Assembly (NCBI GenBank): GCA_035477215.1
Contig: DATIKU010000049.1
Span: 1-64,000, forward strand
Source: Spirochaetota bacterium
GTDB lineage: Bacteria; Spirochaetota; UBA4802; UBA5368
DNA length: 64,000 nt
Reading direction: 5' to 3'
Below, piece after piece: positions 34,977 through 44,232 of the stretch (position 1 is the stretch's first letter; each line of letters starts with the position of its first letter). The notes beneath the pieces are model-generated. The model saw nothing but the letters and a program-made list of their open reading frames with translations, was not told where the DNA came from and made no database searches. The translations under genes and the position numbers were made by a program.

Positions 34977-35960
34977 ATGGATTACGTCGAGATAGAGAAG
35001 CTTTCGGAGCGTGTGAAGGAGGCGAGTGTCTTCGCCGCGCGTATCAGGGAAGAGATCGGAAAGATCATCATCGGGCAGGAAAGGCTCGTGGAGCGCATCA
35101 TCATCGCGTTTATCTCGGGCGGGCATGTGCTGCTCGAGGGACTGCCAGGCCTCGCTAAAACGCTTACCGTTCGCGCTTTCGCCCGCTGCATCGACGCCGC
35201 CTTCAGCCGTATCCAGTTCACACCGGACCTGCTCCCGGCGGACCTCATCGGCACTCGGATCTACAATCCGAAAGAGCTCGACTTTTTTACACGCAAGGGG
35301 CCCGTCTTCACCAACATCCTCCTTGCCGACGAGGTGAACCGCGCGCCGGCGAAGGTCCAGTCGGCTCTTTTGCAGGCGATGGAGGAGCGCGCTGTAACCA
35401 TCGGCGCGGAAACGCACGTACTTCCCTCGCCCTTCATGGTGCTCGCCACGCAGAACCCCATCGAACAGGAGGGAACGTATCCGCTCCCGGAAGCCCAGGT
35501 GGACCGATTCTTCATGAAATGCCTGGTGGGCTATCCCGCGGACGGCGAAGAGAAGGAGCTGCTGCGACGCTACGGTGAAATCGATCTGGCGAGGGTGGGG
35601 GTTGTGACCGACGCCGTCGCGCTTTCCGAGGTCGCGGCGCTCGTCGCCGGCATCTATATTGACGAGCGGCTCATCGACTACATTGTAAACATCGTACGGG
35701 AAACCAGAAACCCCGCGAGCGCCACGCTGGCGGGCCTTGTAGAGTTCGGGGCCAGCCCCCGGGCCTCGATCGCGCTCATGAAGGCGGCGCGCTGCATGGC
35801 GTTTCTGCGGGGGCGTGGGTATGTAACGCCCGACGATATCAAGGAGGTGGGCGCCGACGTGCTGCGCCACCGCGTGGTGCTGAGTTACGAGGCCGAAGCC
35901 GCCCGCACGAGCGCGGACGATGTCGTGAAGATCGTCTTAGACTCGGTGGAGGTGCCGTAA
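34977..35960 (+). CDS. MoxR-family AAA+ ATPase
   Basis: A 327-residue MoxR ATPase. Walker A is LLEGLPGLAKT, Walker B NILLADEVNRAPAKVQ, and sensor-1 MVLATQNPIEQEGTYPLPEA. MoxR proteins act as chaperones for vWA-domain partners, several of which are encoded next in this operon. GGGGAAAG precedes the ATG. The stop codon is directly followed by the DUF58 start, so translation is coupled. It begins the six-gene Bat operon ending at 42127. Confidence 0.92.
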   Translation: MDYVEIEKLSERVKEASVFAARIREEIGKIIIGQERLVERIIIAFISGGHVLLEGLPGLAKTLTVRAFARCIDAAFSRIQFTPDLLPADLIGTRIYNPKELDFFTRKGPVFTNILLADEVNRAPAKVQSALLQAMEERAVTIGAETHVLPSPFMVLATQNPIEQEGTYPLPEAQVDRFFMKCLVGYPADGEEKELLRRYGEIDLARVGVVTDAVALSEVAALVAGIYIDERLIDYIVNIVRETRNPASATLAGLVEFGASPRASIALMKAARCMAFLRGRGYVTPDDIKEVGADVLRHRVVLSYEAEAARTSADDVVKIVLDSVEVP

Positions 35961-36797
35961 ATGGAGCCTGCCGAACGGGCGCTCTTTCGAAAGCTCCGGA
36001 TAAAGCTGCGCAGGAGGGTTGAGGACCTCTTTGCCGGCGAGTATCACTCCGCGTTCCGGGGATACGGGCTCCTCTTCGACGGAGTGCGCGAGTACATGTA
36101 CGGAGACGATGTCCGCAATATCGACTGGAACGTTTCGGCGCGGGCGAACAACCTGTATGTGAAGGAGTACATAGAGGAGCGCGAGCTTTCCATCGTGCTG
36201 GCCGTGGACATGTCGGCCTCGATAGACTATGGGACCTCGCGCAGCAAGCGGGACCTTCTTCTGGACGCGGCCGCGCTTCTGCTCTATCTCGCGCGCGTGA
36301 ACAACGACCGAATATCGGTTCTACTCTTCGCCGACAGTGTCGAGAAATACATCCCCCCCCGGAAGGGGCGCGGCGTCATGTACGCGCTGCACGACGAGAT
36401 CGCGCGGTTCGAGCCCGGCGCCAGAGGGACCAATATTTCAGTTGCGGTCGATTTTCTAAGAAAGGTACTTAAAAAAAGAAGCGTTATTTTTATGCTCTCG
36501 GATTTTCTCGACAGCGACTATCTTACGGGGCTTCGTCTTCTCGGCAGGAGGCACGACGTCGTTCCTGTCGTCCTTTCGGACCCCGCGGAGCGGGGCGCGG
36601 GCTTTCTCGGCCTGGCGGAATACGTCGACCTCGAAACTGGGAAAACCATTCTTACCGAAACCATTCCCACGGGCATTGCGGCTCCGGATTTTCCGGGATT
36701 CGAAACGATCCGCCTGAGCACCGACATGCCCGTTGAAAAACCGGTGCTCGAATTCTTGCGGAAACGAAGTCGCGCCCACCGCGCGACGGCCCCGTGA
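35961..36797 (+). CDS. DUF58 (vWA-like) protein
   Basis: A 278-residue protein. The DUF58 signature is YMYGDDVRNIDWNVSARANN. A vWA-like MIDAS begins VLAVDMSASIDYGTS. MSDFLDSDYL supports the same fold. DUF58 proteins are usual partners of MoxR ATPases. The start is adjacent to the MoxR stop with no gap. Confidence 0.9.
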   Translation: MEPAERALFRKLRIKLRRRVEDLFAGEYHSAFRGYGLLFDGVREYMYGDDVRNIDWNVSARANNLYVKEYIEERELSIVLAVDMSASIDYGTSRSKRDLLLDAAALLLYLARVNNDRISVLLFADSVEKYIPPRKGRGVMYALHDEIARFEPGARGTNISVAVDFLRKVLKKRSVIFMLSDFLDSDYLTGLRLLGRRHDVVPVVLSDPAERGAGFLGLAEYVDLETGKTILTETIPTGIAAPDFPGFETIRLSTDMPVEKPVLEFLRKRSRAHRATAP

Positions 36798-36804
36798 GCG
36801 GGTT

Positions 36805-37788
36805 ATGCGCAGACTGGCCGGAATCGCCCTGACCGTGCTGGTGGTTGCGTGCGCGTCGGCGCTTATTGTCCGCGCGGCGGAAGAATACCCGGCGGTGACG
36901 GCCTCGGTGTGGCCACAAAAGGCCACGGTAGGCAGCCGGCTGGAATACGTCGTTACGGTCAGCGGGGGAAATATCGAGGGTATCGAGATATCGCTTCCGG
37001 AGACGCGCGAGTATGTTCCGCCGCCGGACCACGGGACGGAGGAGGCCTCTCCGGCGGTCGGCCTGCTTCCGCTCTATGTAATTCACTCGGCGGAGAGGAA
37101 AGAGGAGGCCACGGGCCGGAAGTCCTCGGTTTCACTCGCCATGAGCGTCGCGTATTACCGCACTGGCCGGCATCCGCTTCCCGCGGTCGAGGTGCACGGC
37201 GCGGACGGCGTCGCCATCGGTTACCGAGTTCCCGAGGTGTTGATAGAAGCGAGCAATCCATCCGGGGATTTTCATGAGATAGAACCCCCGCTCGATCTCG
37301 GTGGCAATTATTACAGGCTGTTGATTGTCATTGCGTTACTGGGAGCCCTCGCCGCCGCCGCTTACCTTGCCCTCCGCCGTTACGAAAGCCGTCGAAAAAA
37401 GGATACTCCCGCCCCGTACGAAATCCCGGCGATCGACGAATTCCTGGCGCGGATGCAGACCCTTCGCGTTCTGGGACTGGTTGAAGAGGGGAGGGGCGAG
37501 GAATATGTCGTGGAGGCCTCCCGTTTCTTTCGAATGTTCCTCTCCCGTCTTATTGGCATCGACGCCATGGAGATGACAGGCCTTGAGCTTGCCGCCTCCC
37601 TGGAACGGCATCTCGGTCAGGCCGCCTTTTCCCGATTGCGCGGAGACCTCGAGCGCATAACGGGACTCTGGGACCTTGCGAAATTCGCGGAGTTCGCGCC
37701 CTCCCCCGGGGCGCTCGGCGACAACCTGGAACAGGCGATGGACCTCGGCAGAAGGATCGCCCGGGAGGAACGCGGTGGCAGGCCCTGA
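36805..37788 (+). CDS. Bat-operon membrane protein (DUF4381-like)
   Basis: A 327-residue protein with a signal peptide, a beta-sandwich ectodomain (about 30-150), one transmembrane helix (YRLLIVIALLGALAAAAYLA) and a cytoplasmic helical tail. The tail has RFFRMFLSRLIGIDAMEM, similar to the tail seen after the membrane segment of BatD-type proteins. It fills the slot held by BatA-associated DUF4381-like proteins. Its 3' end overlaps batA by 14 bases. Confidence 0.75.
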   Translation: MRRLAGIALTVLVVACASALIVRAAEEYPAVTASVWPQKATVGSRLEYVVTVSGGNIEGIEISLPETREYVPPPDHGTEEASPAVGLLPLYVIHSAERKEEATGRKSSVSLAMSVAYYRTGRHPLPAVEVHGADGVAIGYRVPEVLIEASNPSGDFHEIEPPLDLGGNYYRLLIVIALLGALAAAAYLALRRYESRRKKDTPAPYEIPAIDEFLARMQTLRVLGLVEEGRGEEYVVEASRFFRMFLSRLIGIDAMEMTGLELAASLERHLGQAAFSRLRGDLERITGLWDLAKFAEFAPSPGALGDNLEQAMDLGRRIAREERGGRP

Positions 37789-38773
37789 CTTTAAAGATCC
37801 ACTGTATCTTTTGCTATTGGTACCGTTCGCGGCGATGGTCGCCCTGTATTTGTACCGGCGCATCGGTCAGCGCGGCGCGGCGATTGCCGTCTCTTCCGAG
37901 ATGGTCGTGGGATTGCGCACATCGATCCGGGTCGCAACCTACCGGTTCCTTCCCGTTCTGCGCTTCGCCTCGATCTTTCTGCTCATCATCGCGCTTGCGC
38001 GGCCGGGGAAAAGCGTCGACCTTACAAGCATCAAAAATCCCGGTATCGATATCATGATCGTACTGGATGTTTCCGACTCCATGATGGGCGAAGATTTCGA
38101 GCCGGATCATCGTCTGGGGGTCGCCAGACGGGTCGTGAAGGATTTCATCGCGCGCAGGACGACCGACCGCCTGGGCCTTGTCGTATTCTCGGGCGATGCA
38201 TATCTGCACTGCCCGCTGACCCTGGACCACGCCGTGGTGGGGGAGCTTGTTGACGAGCTCGATTTCGATACCGTCGAGGAAGAGGGGACCGCCATCGGCG
38301 AGGCGATCGCGCTTGCGGCGGCCCGGATGATCGAGAGCACCGCGAAGAGCCGGATCATCCTGCTTCTCACCGACGGCATGAACAACCGCGGCGGGATCGA
38401 TCCCGAAACGGCGGCCGCGTTATGCGCTGAATCAGGTATCAGGGTATATGCAGTGGGAATCGGCAGGGACGGTCGTGTTCCCTATCCCGCCGGCGGCGGG
38501 CTATTCCGTTCCCGGAGGTTTCTCGTAAACCATTTCGACGAAAAAACGCTTCGCAACGTCGCCGATGTGACGGGCGGGAAGTTCTACCGCGCCGAATCGG
38601 GGGGCGTGCTCTGGGAGAACGTTCGGGACATCGACCGGCTCGAGAGGAGCGATATCGAGACGAAGGTGTACCGCGAATTTCATGACGGATTCCAGTTTTT
38701 TCTCGCGGCCGCGATGCTGCTGTTCTTCCTCGAAATTACGCTGCGCTCTGTATTTTACCGGAAGGTGCCATGA
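37775..38773 (+). CDS. batA: BatA-type vWA membrane protein
   Basis: A 332-residue protein with N-terminal transmembrane segments (LYLLLLVPFAAMVALYLY; FLPVLRFASIFLLIIAL) and a vWA domain. MIDAS residues are in IVLDVSDSMMGED and LLLTDGMNNRGG. A final helix lies near the C-terminus. BatA proteins of Bacteroides and Leptospira are linked to aerotolerance or stress, though their mechanism is unsettled. The GTG start at 37775 has GGGAGGA at ideal spacing; the longer frame back to 37676 lies inside the previous gene. Confidence 0.87.
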   Translation: MAGPDFKDPLYLLLLVPFAAMVALYLYRRIGQRGAAIAVSSEMVVGLRTSIRVATYRFLPVLRFASIFLLIIALARPGKSVDLTSIKNPGIDIMIVLDVSDSMMGEDFEPDHRLGVARRVVKDFIARRTTDRLGLVVFSGDAYLHCPLTLDHAVVGELVDELDFDTVEEEGTAIGEAIALAAARMIESTAKSRIILLLTDGMNNRGGIDPETAAALCAESGIRVYAVGIGRDGRVPYPAGGGLFRSRRFLVNHFDEKTLRNVADVTGGKFYRAESGGVLWENVRDIDRLERSDIETKVYREFHDGFQFFLAAAMLLFFLEITLRSVFYRKVP

Positions 38774-40491
38774 TGGATTTCGCGAACTACCGGTATCTGG
38801 CGTACGTGCTGCTTGCGGGGGCGATCATTCTCGCGTTTTACGCGGCCTATCTCGGGTGGAAGCGCAGGGTGCTGCGCTCCCTGGCGCCGCGGGCCGACAT
38901 GCGAGCGGCATTGCTTGCAGGATCGCCGATTGTGCGCGCACTTAAAACAGTAATGATTGCACTGTGCGTTGTACTGTTCTCCGTGGCCGTGCTTCGACCG
39001 CGGTGGGGCGAAACCATGCGCGAGTCCCGAAACGAGGGTGTCGACCTGCTTGTCGCGCTCGATGTCTCGCGGAGCATGCTCGCCCGCGATGTCCCCCCGT
39101 CGCGGCTGGAGCGCGCCAAAGACGCCGTGCGCCTGATGGCCAATTCGCTGGGAGGCGGAAGGACGGGAATGATACTCTTCGCGGGCGACGCCTTTTTGCA
39201 GTGCCCGCTCACGGAGGATGCCGGCGCCTTCATGATGTTCCTGGATTCTGCCGGCGTCGGTTCGGTGCGCAGGCAGGGAACGGATATCGGCAGGGCGCTC
39301 GAGGCCGCGGAAAAGGTCTTCGCGGCGAAACGCATGACCTCTAAAATGCTCGTTCTCATAACTGACGGCGAGGACCACGAGGGCCGGGCGGTGGATGAGG
39401 CGCGTCGCCTGCGGAAACTCGGCGTTTCAGTGCATACGGTCGGTATCGGAACGGCCACCGGCGGCGCGGTGCCGCTTGATGAGCGCTCGGACGAATACCT
39501 GCGCGACGACGGCGGTGGAACGATCATAAGCGGCAAAAATTCCGCCGTGCTCGAACGGATCGCCCGCGAGACGGGCGGAGAGCATCTCGACATAACCGCC
39601 GACCTCTCCGACATCTACCGGCTCATCCGCCTTGTGGGCGACCAGGATAAGTTGAGCCACGGCAGTCGCATTGTAAAGGAGAAGGTGGAGCGCTTTCAAC
39701 TTTTCGTGCTGGTCCTCATTGTGCTGTTGAGCCTCGAACTTATGATTCCCGAAAGGCCCCGCGTCCCGCGTTTCGGGCGTCCGGGACGCGCCGACCGTTC
39801 GCGGCGGGGAAGCATTTGGGCGGCGCCTGTCGTCGCGCTTGCGGTATGCATGTTTTTTATCTCCTGGATCGATCCGTACCGCGACGAGGTGCGGGAAGGA
39901 AACCGGCTCTTCGGTGAAAAGGATTACCAGGGGGCCGGGGAGCGCTACCGTACGGCGGAGAAGTACGCGCCGCGCGAGAAGGACAGGGACAGGCTGCGCT
40001 TCAACCACGGAGACGTCCGGTATATGCAGGGAGATTACGACGGTGCGCTGGACCATTTCAGGGGCTCCCTGCGCTCGGGCGATCCCGATGTCCAGAAGAA
40101 GGCCCTTTTCAACGCGGGTAACGCGTATTTGAAAAAAGGCGATTACCGCGCCGCGGTGGGAGCGTACATCGACGCGCTCAAAATCGACCCGGAATATCTC
40201 CCGGCGAAAAAAAATCTTGAATATATGTTGCGCATGAACAAGAAAAACCAGGATGGCCGCGGGGACACCGGAAACCAGGATGACAGAAGGGAAAAGGATG
40301 GGCACAGGGATGGCGACGGACGCGGCAGGCCGGATGGAGATTCGCGCCCGGATGGTTCCGCCTCGAAAAAGGCCGGCGGCCGGATAAGCGCCGAGCAGGT
40401 GCGAAACCTTCTGGAATCGATGAAAAACAAGCCGGTGCGCAGGGAGAAGGGAACGGGCGACGGAAGGCGGGAGCTTGATAAACAGTGGTAG
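38770..40491 (+). CDS. batB: BatB-BatC fusion: vWA plus TPR protein
   Basis: A 573-residue protein. The first 330 residues are a BatB-type vWA membrane protein with MIDAS motifs LVALDVSRSMLARD and LVLITDGEDHEG. A transmembrane helix near 360 leads to TPR repeats (about 385-490), such as GNRLFGEKDYQGAGERYRTA and FNAGNAYLKKGDYRAAVGAY, as in BatC. The tail is low-complexity Asp/Gly/Arg (about 490-573). In many genomes BatB and BatC are separate, so this is a natural fusion. The start overlaps the batA stop. Confidence 0.87.
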   Translation: MMDFANYRYLAYVLLAGAIILAFYAAYLGWKRRVLRSLAPRADMRAALLAGSPIVRALKTVMIALCVVLFSVAVLRPRWGETMRESRNEGVDLLVALDVSRSMLARDVPPSRLERAKDAVRLMANSLGGGRTGMILFAGDAFLQCPLTEDAGAFMMFLDSAGVGSVRRQGTDIGRALEAAEKVFAAKRMTSKMLVLITDGEDHEGRAVDEARRLRKLGVSVHTVGIGTATGGAVPLDERSDEYLRDDGGGTIISGKNSAVLERIARETGGEHLDITADLSDIYRLIRLVGDQDKLSHGSRIVKEKVERFQLFVLVLIVLLSLELMIPERPRVPRFGRPGRADRSRRGSIWAAPVVALAVCMFFISWIDPYRDEVREGNRLFGEKDYQGAGERYRTAEKYAPREKDRDRLRFNHGDVRYMQGDYDGALDHFRGSLRSGDPDVQKKALFNAGNAYLKKGDYRAAVGAYIDALKIDPEYLPAKKNLEYMLRMNKKNQDGRGDTGNQDDRREKDGHRDGDGRGRPDGDSRPDGSASKKAGGRISAEQVRNLLESMKNKPVRREKGTGDGRRELDKQW

Positions 40492-40501
40492 CGGGGGAAG
40501 G

Positions 40502-42127
40502 ATGATCGGCGTGATGAGGACGATAACGGTGACGACGATCACACTTCTGATCGCTGCCCCGGCCCTGTTTGGCCTTTCCGCCAAGACCGTTATCGAACCC
40601 GCCCGCGTGCGCGTGGGGGAGGCGGCGACGCTTTTGATTACAATCGACGGCGCCGACGTTCCCGATCCGGTTTCAGTTCCTGAAGTGGAGGGGCTTTCGA
40701 TCGCGTTTACAGGCACGCGGCGGAGCTTCCAGTTTATAAACGGAAAGGCTCACTCGGAAACGGCGGTGACCTTCCGCGTGGTCCCGGAGCGAAGCGGGAG
40801 CTTCGCCATCCCGCCTGTTGTGCTGAAGCGCGGCGGAGAAACGATCCGCTCGAGCGCCGTAACGTTTCTTGCGTACGCGGGAAGCGCGCACTCCCCGCGC
40901 GGCACGGGCCCGGTCGGGGGGCTGGTACGCGTATCGAAACAGAATGTGGTTGCGGGCGAGCCTGTACTTCTTCGTTTTTATCTGGTGCACACGGGGGTCG
41001 ATATAACACGGGCCACGGTTTTCGACAAAATGCCGGCGGTACGGGGATTTCTCCTTAAACAGGTCGACGAAACGCTGCCGGACGAAAGCGTGCGAACCGA
41101 AAGGGGCGAGTTCATCAAGTCGCACGTCGCCACCTTCGCCGCCGTACCACTTGAGAGCGGGCGCTTCGCCGTCGGAGGCGGTTCGGTCAGTGTCACCGTA
41201 GCCGAGACCGATCCCGGTTCGTTTTTTCCCTTCGTGGTGCCCTCGACGCGTCGCGTCGATTTCGATACAATAGCGGTCATGGTGAACCCCCTGCCGGCGG
41301 CGGGGAGGCCCGCCGGTTTCCGCGGCGATGTCGGTATCTTCTCCCTGAAGGCGGAATTTCCCGACCAGGCCTTTTCCGCCTTCACTGAATTTCGCCTGAA
41401 GGTGAAGGTGGCCGGAAGGGGAAACCTCCTTTCGCTTTCGCGGCCCGAGTATGCGAAGGTCGATGGGCTTTCGATAATTGGAAGCGACGGCGCCGTCCGG
41501 CTTGCCGTGGCCAACGGATCGATTGAGGGCGAACGGGAATTTATTTTTACGATCATTCCGCAGAGGCCGGGCTCGTTTATTCTGCCGGGTCTGGGTTTAA
41601 GCTTTTTCAATCCGGCCTCGGGGCGCTATGAGCTTGCCCGGACCGCCGACCATGCCTTCGAGGCGGCCCCGGGGGCCGGGGCGCGGAAGGGCCCCGGGCA
41701 TGATGATACCGGGGAAAAGTCGCAGGGACTGGAGTTCGACCCGCTGCCGGTGATGGGAATCATCCTGCTCGCTGCCGGGGGCGTCGCGGCGGCCGTTTGG
41801 TGGAGGCGACGGGTTTCCATGGCTTCCCCGGAACCGGGTCCGGAGGCGGAAGCATCGATCGCGCGGGCGCCGGCGCGATCGAAAGACCGGCGGGCGGACC
41901 TCGCGAACGCGGCACGCAGGAGGGATGCCGGATCATTTCTGAAAACGGCCGCCTGTATGCTCGACGAGGCGTGCGCAGCCGTGTGGTACGGCGGCGCGGA
42001 CGAATCGGTAAAACGGGGCATCGATGACCTGAAACGGCGGGTTTACCTTCACCGGTATGCCGGCAGGGCCCTTTCGGACCTGGAGATGGATGAGCTCTAT
42101 CGACGGTTAAGGGAAATATTCCGCTGA
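40502..42127 (+). CDS. batD: BatD-type oxygen tolerance protein
   Basis: A 541-residue protein. A signal peptide precedes several beta-sandwich repeats (BatD domain). Conserved pieces are VRVGEAATLLITIDG, SQ-like segments such as GTRRSFQFINGKAHSE, and VSKQNVVAGEPVLLRFYL. One transmembrane helix lies near residue 430 (PVMGIILLAAGGVAAAVWW), with a cytoplasmic helical tail. It ends the Bat operon and overlaps no gene downstream. An alternative ATG is at 40514. Confidence 0.85.
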   Translation: MIGVMRTITVTTITLLIAAPALFGLSAKTVIEPARVRVGEAATLLITIDGADVPDPVSVPEVEGLSIAFTGTRRSFQFINGKAHSETAVTFRVVPERSGSFAIPPVVLKRGGETIRSSAVTFLAYAGSAHSPRGTGPVGGLVRVSKQNVVAGEPVLLRFYLVHTGVDITRATVFDKMPAVRGFLLKQVDETLPDESVRTERGEFIKSHVATFAAVPLESGRFAVGGGSVSVTVAETDPGSFFPFVVPSTRRVDFDTIAVMVNPLPAAGRPAGFRGDVGIFSLKAEFPDQAFSAFTEFRLKVKVAGRGNLLSLSRPEYAKVDGLSIIGSDGAVRLAVANGSIEGEREFIFTIIPQRPGSFILPGLGLSFFNPASGRYELARTADHAFEAAPGAGARKGPGHDDTGEKSQGLEFDPLPVMGIILLAAGGVAAAVWWRRRVSMASPEPGPEAEASIARAPARSKDRRADLANAARRRDAGSFLKTAACMLDEACAAVWYGGADESVKRGIDDLKRRVYLHRYAGRALSDLEMDELYRRLREIFR

Positions 42128-42154
42128 GGCCGATCGGCCGCCTGGAATTTTAGA

Positions 42155-42946
42155 CTAACGCAGCTTGGCCGCCTCCCATAGCTCGTCCATCTCGGTCAGT
42201 GTCATTTCTTCGAGCTTCCTGCCCCGCGCCGAGGCCTCTTTCTCGAGCGTCCTGAAGCGGTTTATGAATTTATTCACGGTGCGGTTGAGCGCGTCTTCGG
42301 CGTTGATGTCGAGAAAGCGCGCGATATTGACCATGGAGAAGAGGATGTCGCCCATCTCATCCTCCATACGGGCCGTCCAGCCTTCATCCGGTTTCGACGA
42401 CAGCGCCTCCTTGAATTCGGCGACCTCCTCGTCGAGCTTGGCGATAACGTCTTCGGTTTTCTCCCAGTCGAAACCTACCCGGGACACCTTCTGCTGGACG
42501 CGGTAGGCTTTGAGGAGCGATGGCAGGTGCGCCGGGACGCCCTCGAGTATCGATTCCCTGTGCTCCTTCTCCTTTTTCTTTATACTCTCCCAGCGCTCTA
42601 TGACCTCGTTTGCGCTCGATGCCTTTTCTCCGCCGAAGACGTGTGGGTGACGATAGACCAGCTTCTCGACGATCCCCCGCGCCACGTCGTCGATCGTGAA
42701 CCGGTTCTCCTCGCGGGCAATCTGGGCATGGGCGTATACCTGGTAGAGCAGATCGCCCAGCTCTTCCCTGAGGTTCTCGGGATCGCCGCTGTCGATCGCC
42801 TCGTACACCTCGTACGCCTCTTCTATGAGATAGGGCTTCAGCGTCCGAGAGGTCTGCGCCCTGTCCCAGGCGCAACCGCTTTCGGCGCGCAGTATCGACG
42901 CCAGCTCTTCGAGCGCGTAGAGCGGCCGTTTTTCCTTGAATTCCAT
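42155..42946 (-). CDS. mazG: Nucleoside triphosphate pyrophosphohydrolase MazG
   Basis: A 263-residue protein with two MazG domains. The first has CAWDRAQTSRTLKPYLIEEA and REELGDLLYQVYAHAQIA, giving the ExxE...ExxD metal site. The second has DEEVAEFKEAL and MEDEMGDILFSMVNIARFL. It hydrolyses non-canonical or excess NTPs to NMP and PPi. GAGGGA precedes the ATG. It converges on batD. Confidence 0.94.
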   Translation of the reverse strand: MEFKEKRPLYALEELASILRAESGCAWDRAQTSRTLKPYLIEEAYEVYEAIDSGDPENLREELGDLLYQVYAHAQIAREENRFTIDDVARGIVEKLVYRHPHVFGGEKASSANEVIERWESIKKKEKEHRESILEGVPAHLPSLLKAYRVQQKVSRVGFDWEKTEDVIAKLDEEVAEFKEALSSKPDEGWTARMEDEMGDILFSMVNIARFLDINAEDALNRTVNKFINRFRTLEKEASARGRKLEEMTLTEMDELWEAAKLR

Positions 42947-43051
42947 GGCTGTCCCTCTTCGCCAACACCATGGACGCGTGAAATACCGGTTGTCAATAGA
43001 AAATGATCAAACGTCGCGCGGCGATGCGTTTTCGCCGCGCATTCGGAGCGG

Positions 43052-43252
43052 TCAGTCTTTCTTGGTGCTGATGCCGAACGGCACGTACAGCGGGCAGGTC
43101 GAAACGATACTGGTCGCGATGAAAATAATCGCGATGATTCCGAGTATTATAGCGGCGAGTCCGCTGATATGGCCGGCCAGGTATAAAACCCCTATGATGA
43201 TCGCGACCGTTACACGCAGTATTCTGTCCATGGTGCCCATGTTCTTCCTCAT
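43052..43252 (-). CDS. DUF2892 small membrane protein
   Basis: A 66-residue protein beginning MRKNMGTMDRILR, the standard DUF2892 opening. It has two transmembrane helices (VAIIIGVLYLAGHISGL; AIILGIIAIIFIATSIV) and ends CPLYVPFGI, the conserved YgaP-like close. GGAGGA precedes ATG 43252, chosen over 43267. In other proteins this domain accompanies rhodanese. Its role here is unknown. Confidence 0.85.
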   Translation of the reverse strand: MRKNMGTMDRILRVTVAIIIGVLYLAGHISGLAAIILGIIAIIFIATSIVSTCPLYVPFGISTKKD

Positions 43253-43402
43253 GTCCTTCCTCCGCATGGTTCATATGATGAGCGTCTCGAACCGCAGGGA
43301 CCGTTTCCATCCGGCAAAAGCGGCCCCGATAAGAAATAATACCGAGCGCGGAAGAGGATGTCAAAAAAATTGTTGTGCCGGTGGCGGGTAAAAGCGGCGA
43401 CT

Positions 43403-43726
43403 TCAGTTGAAGATGGAGATGGTATAGTCCGGGCTCGAATCTTTTACTTCGAGCCGTATGTTAGCCAGAAACGCCTGTTCAAGCTCGAACTCGAGCCTCG
43501 ATAGCCAGCGGTCGAATTTGACCAATTTAAAGTGCTTTCTTGCGATCGTCATCTCGATGTCCCGGCCGTTCACCTGGAGCTCGTATGAGACTGCTTTGCC
43601 GCCCGTCGGTACGGTCACATCGTAGATATTGACTTTCTTATGGGATGCTTTGATCTCGATGTCCTGTTCTCCGTTGAACGCCCTGGTGACGCAGGCCACC
43701 ACCTTCATGTGGTCGATCGGTGCCAT
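43403..43726 (-). CDS. Hypothetical protein
   Basis: A 107-residue protein from ATG 43726 with GAGGGG upstream. The sequence is a mixed alpha/beta pattern (VVACVTRAFNGEQDIEIKAS; SYELQVNGRDIEMTIARKHF) without signal or membrane segments. I do not recognise the family. It is divergent from the cNMP-binding gene, 71 bases apart. Confidence 0.6.
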   Translation of the reverse strand: MAPIDHMKVVACVTRAFNGEQDIEIKASHKKVNIYDVTVPTGGKAVSYELQVNGRDIEMTIARKHFKLVKFDRWLSRLEFELEQAFLANIRLEVKDSSPDYTISIFN

Positions 43727-43797
43727 CTGGCTTACCCCTCTTTTTGAAAAATCCTTGCATATCATGGCCGGATGGATCAGCATAGCGCAACAAGAAA

Positions 43798-44232
43798 ATG
43801 GAAATAGAAAAGATAATCAGGGTGCTGACCGCCAACAGCCGCTTCTTCCACGCCTTTAGCGAGGAGGAGATGATGGATTTTCTGAAGCAATGCACCAGCA
43901 AATCGCACAAGGACGGCGAGGTCATTTTTCGCGAGGATTCGAGCGGGACCGAGCTCTTCATCATCGTGTCCGGCTCGGTCAGGGTTAAAAAGGACGGTCG
44001 CATAATCGACGTCGTCCGCTCGGGTGAGTGTTTCGGCGAGATGGGTGCGCTTTCCGGTGAGAAACGCTCGGCGACCACGAAAGCGAACGGCGATGTGGTG
44101 CTTCTGGCGATAGACGAAAAAAAGATCGCGATACTTCCCGTGGAAGCGCAGGCGAAACTTTATAAAAACACGCTCATGGTCGTGTCCGAGCGGCTTCGAA
44201 AGCGCCTTGAGGAGCGAAGCCATGGGGGCTGA
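43798..44232 (+). CDS. Cyclic nucleotide-binding domain protein
   Basis: A 144-residue protein made of one cNMP-binding domain. FREDSSGTELFIIVSGSVRV and GECFGEMGALSGEKRSATTK carry the phosphate-binding cassette. It lacks a helix-turn-helix, so it is a receptor or adaptor rather than a CRP-type regulator. The end overlaps the ABC transporter ATPase gene by 11 bases, so it may be a subunit or regulator of that transporter. Confidence 0.85.
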   Translation: MEIEKIIRVLTANSRFFHAFSEEEMMDFLKQCTSKSHKDGEVIFREDSSGTELFIIVSGSVRVKKDGRIIDVVRSGECFGEMGALSGEKRSATTKANGDVVLLAIDEKKIAILPVEAQAKLYKNTLMVVSERLRKRLEERSHGG

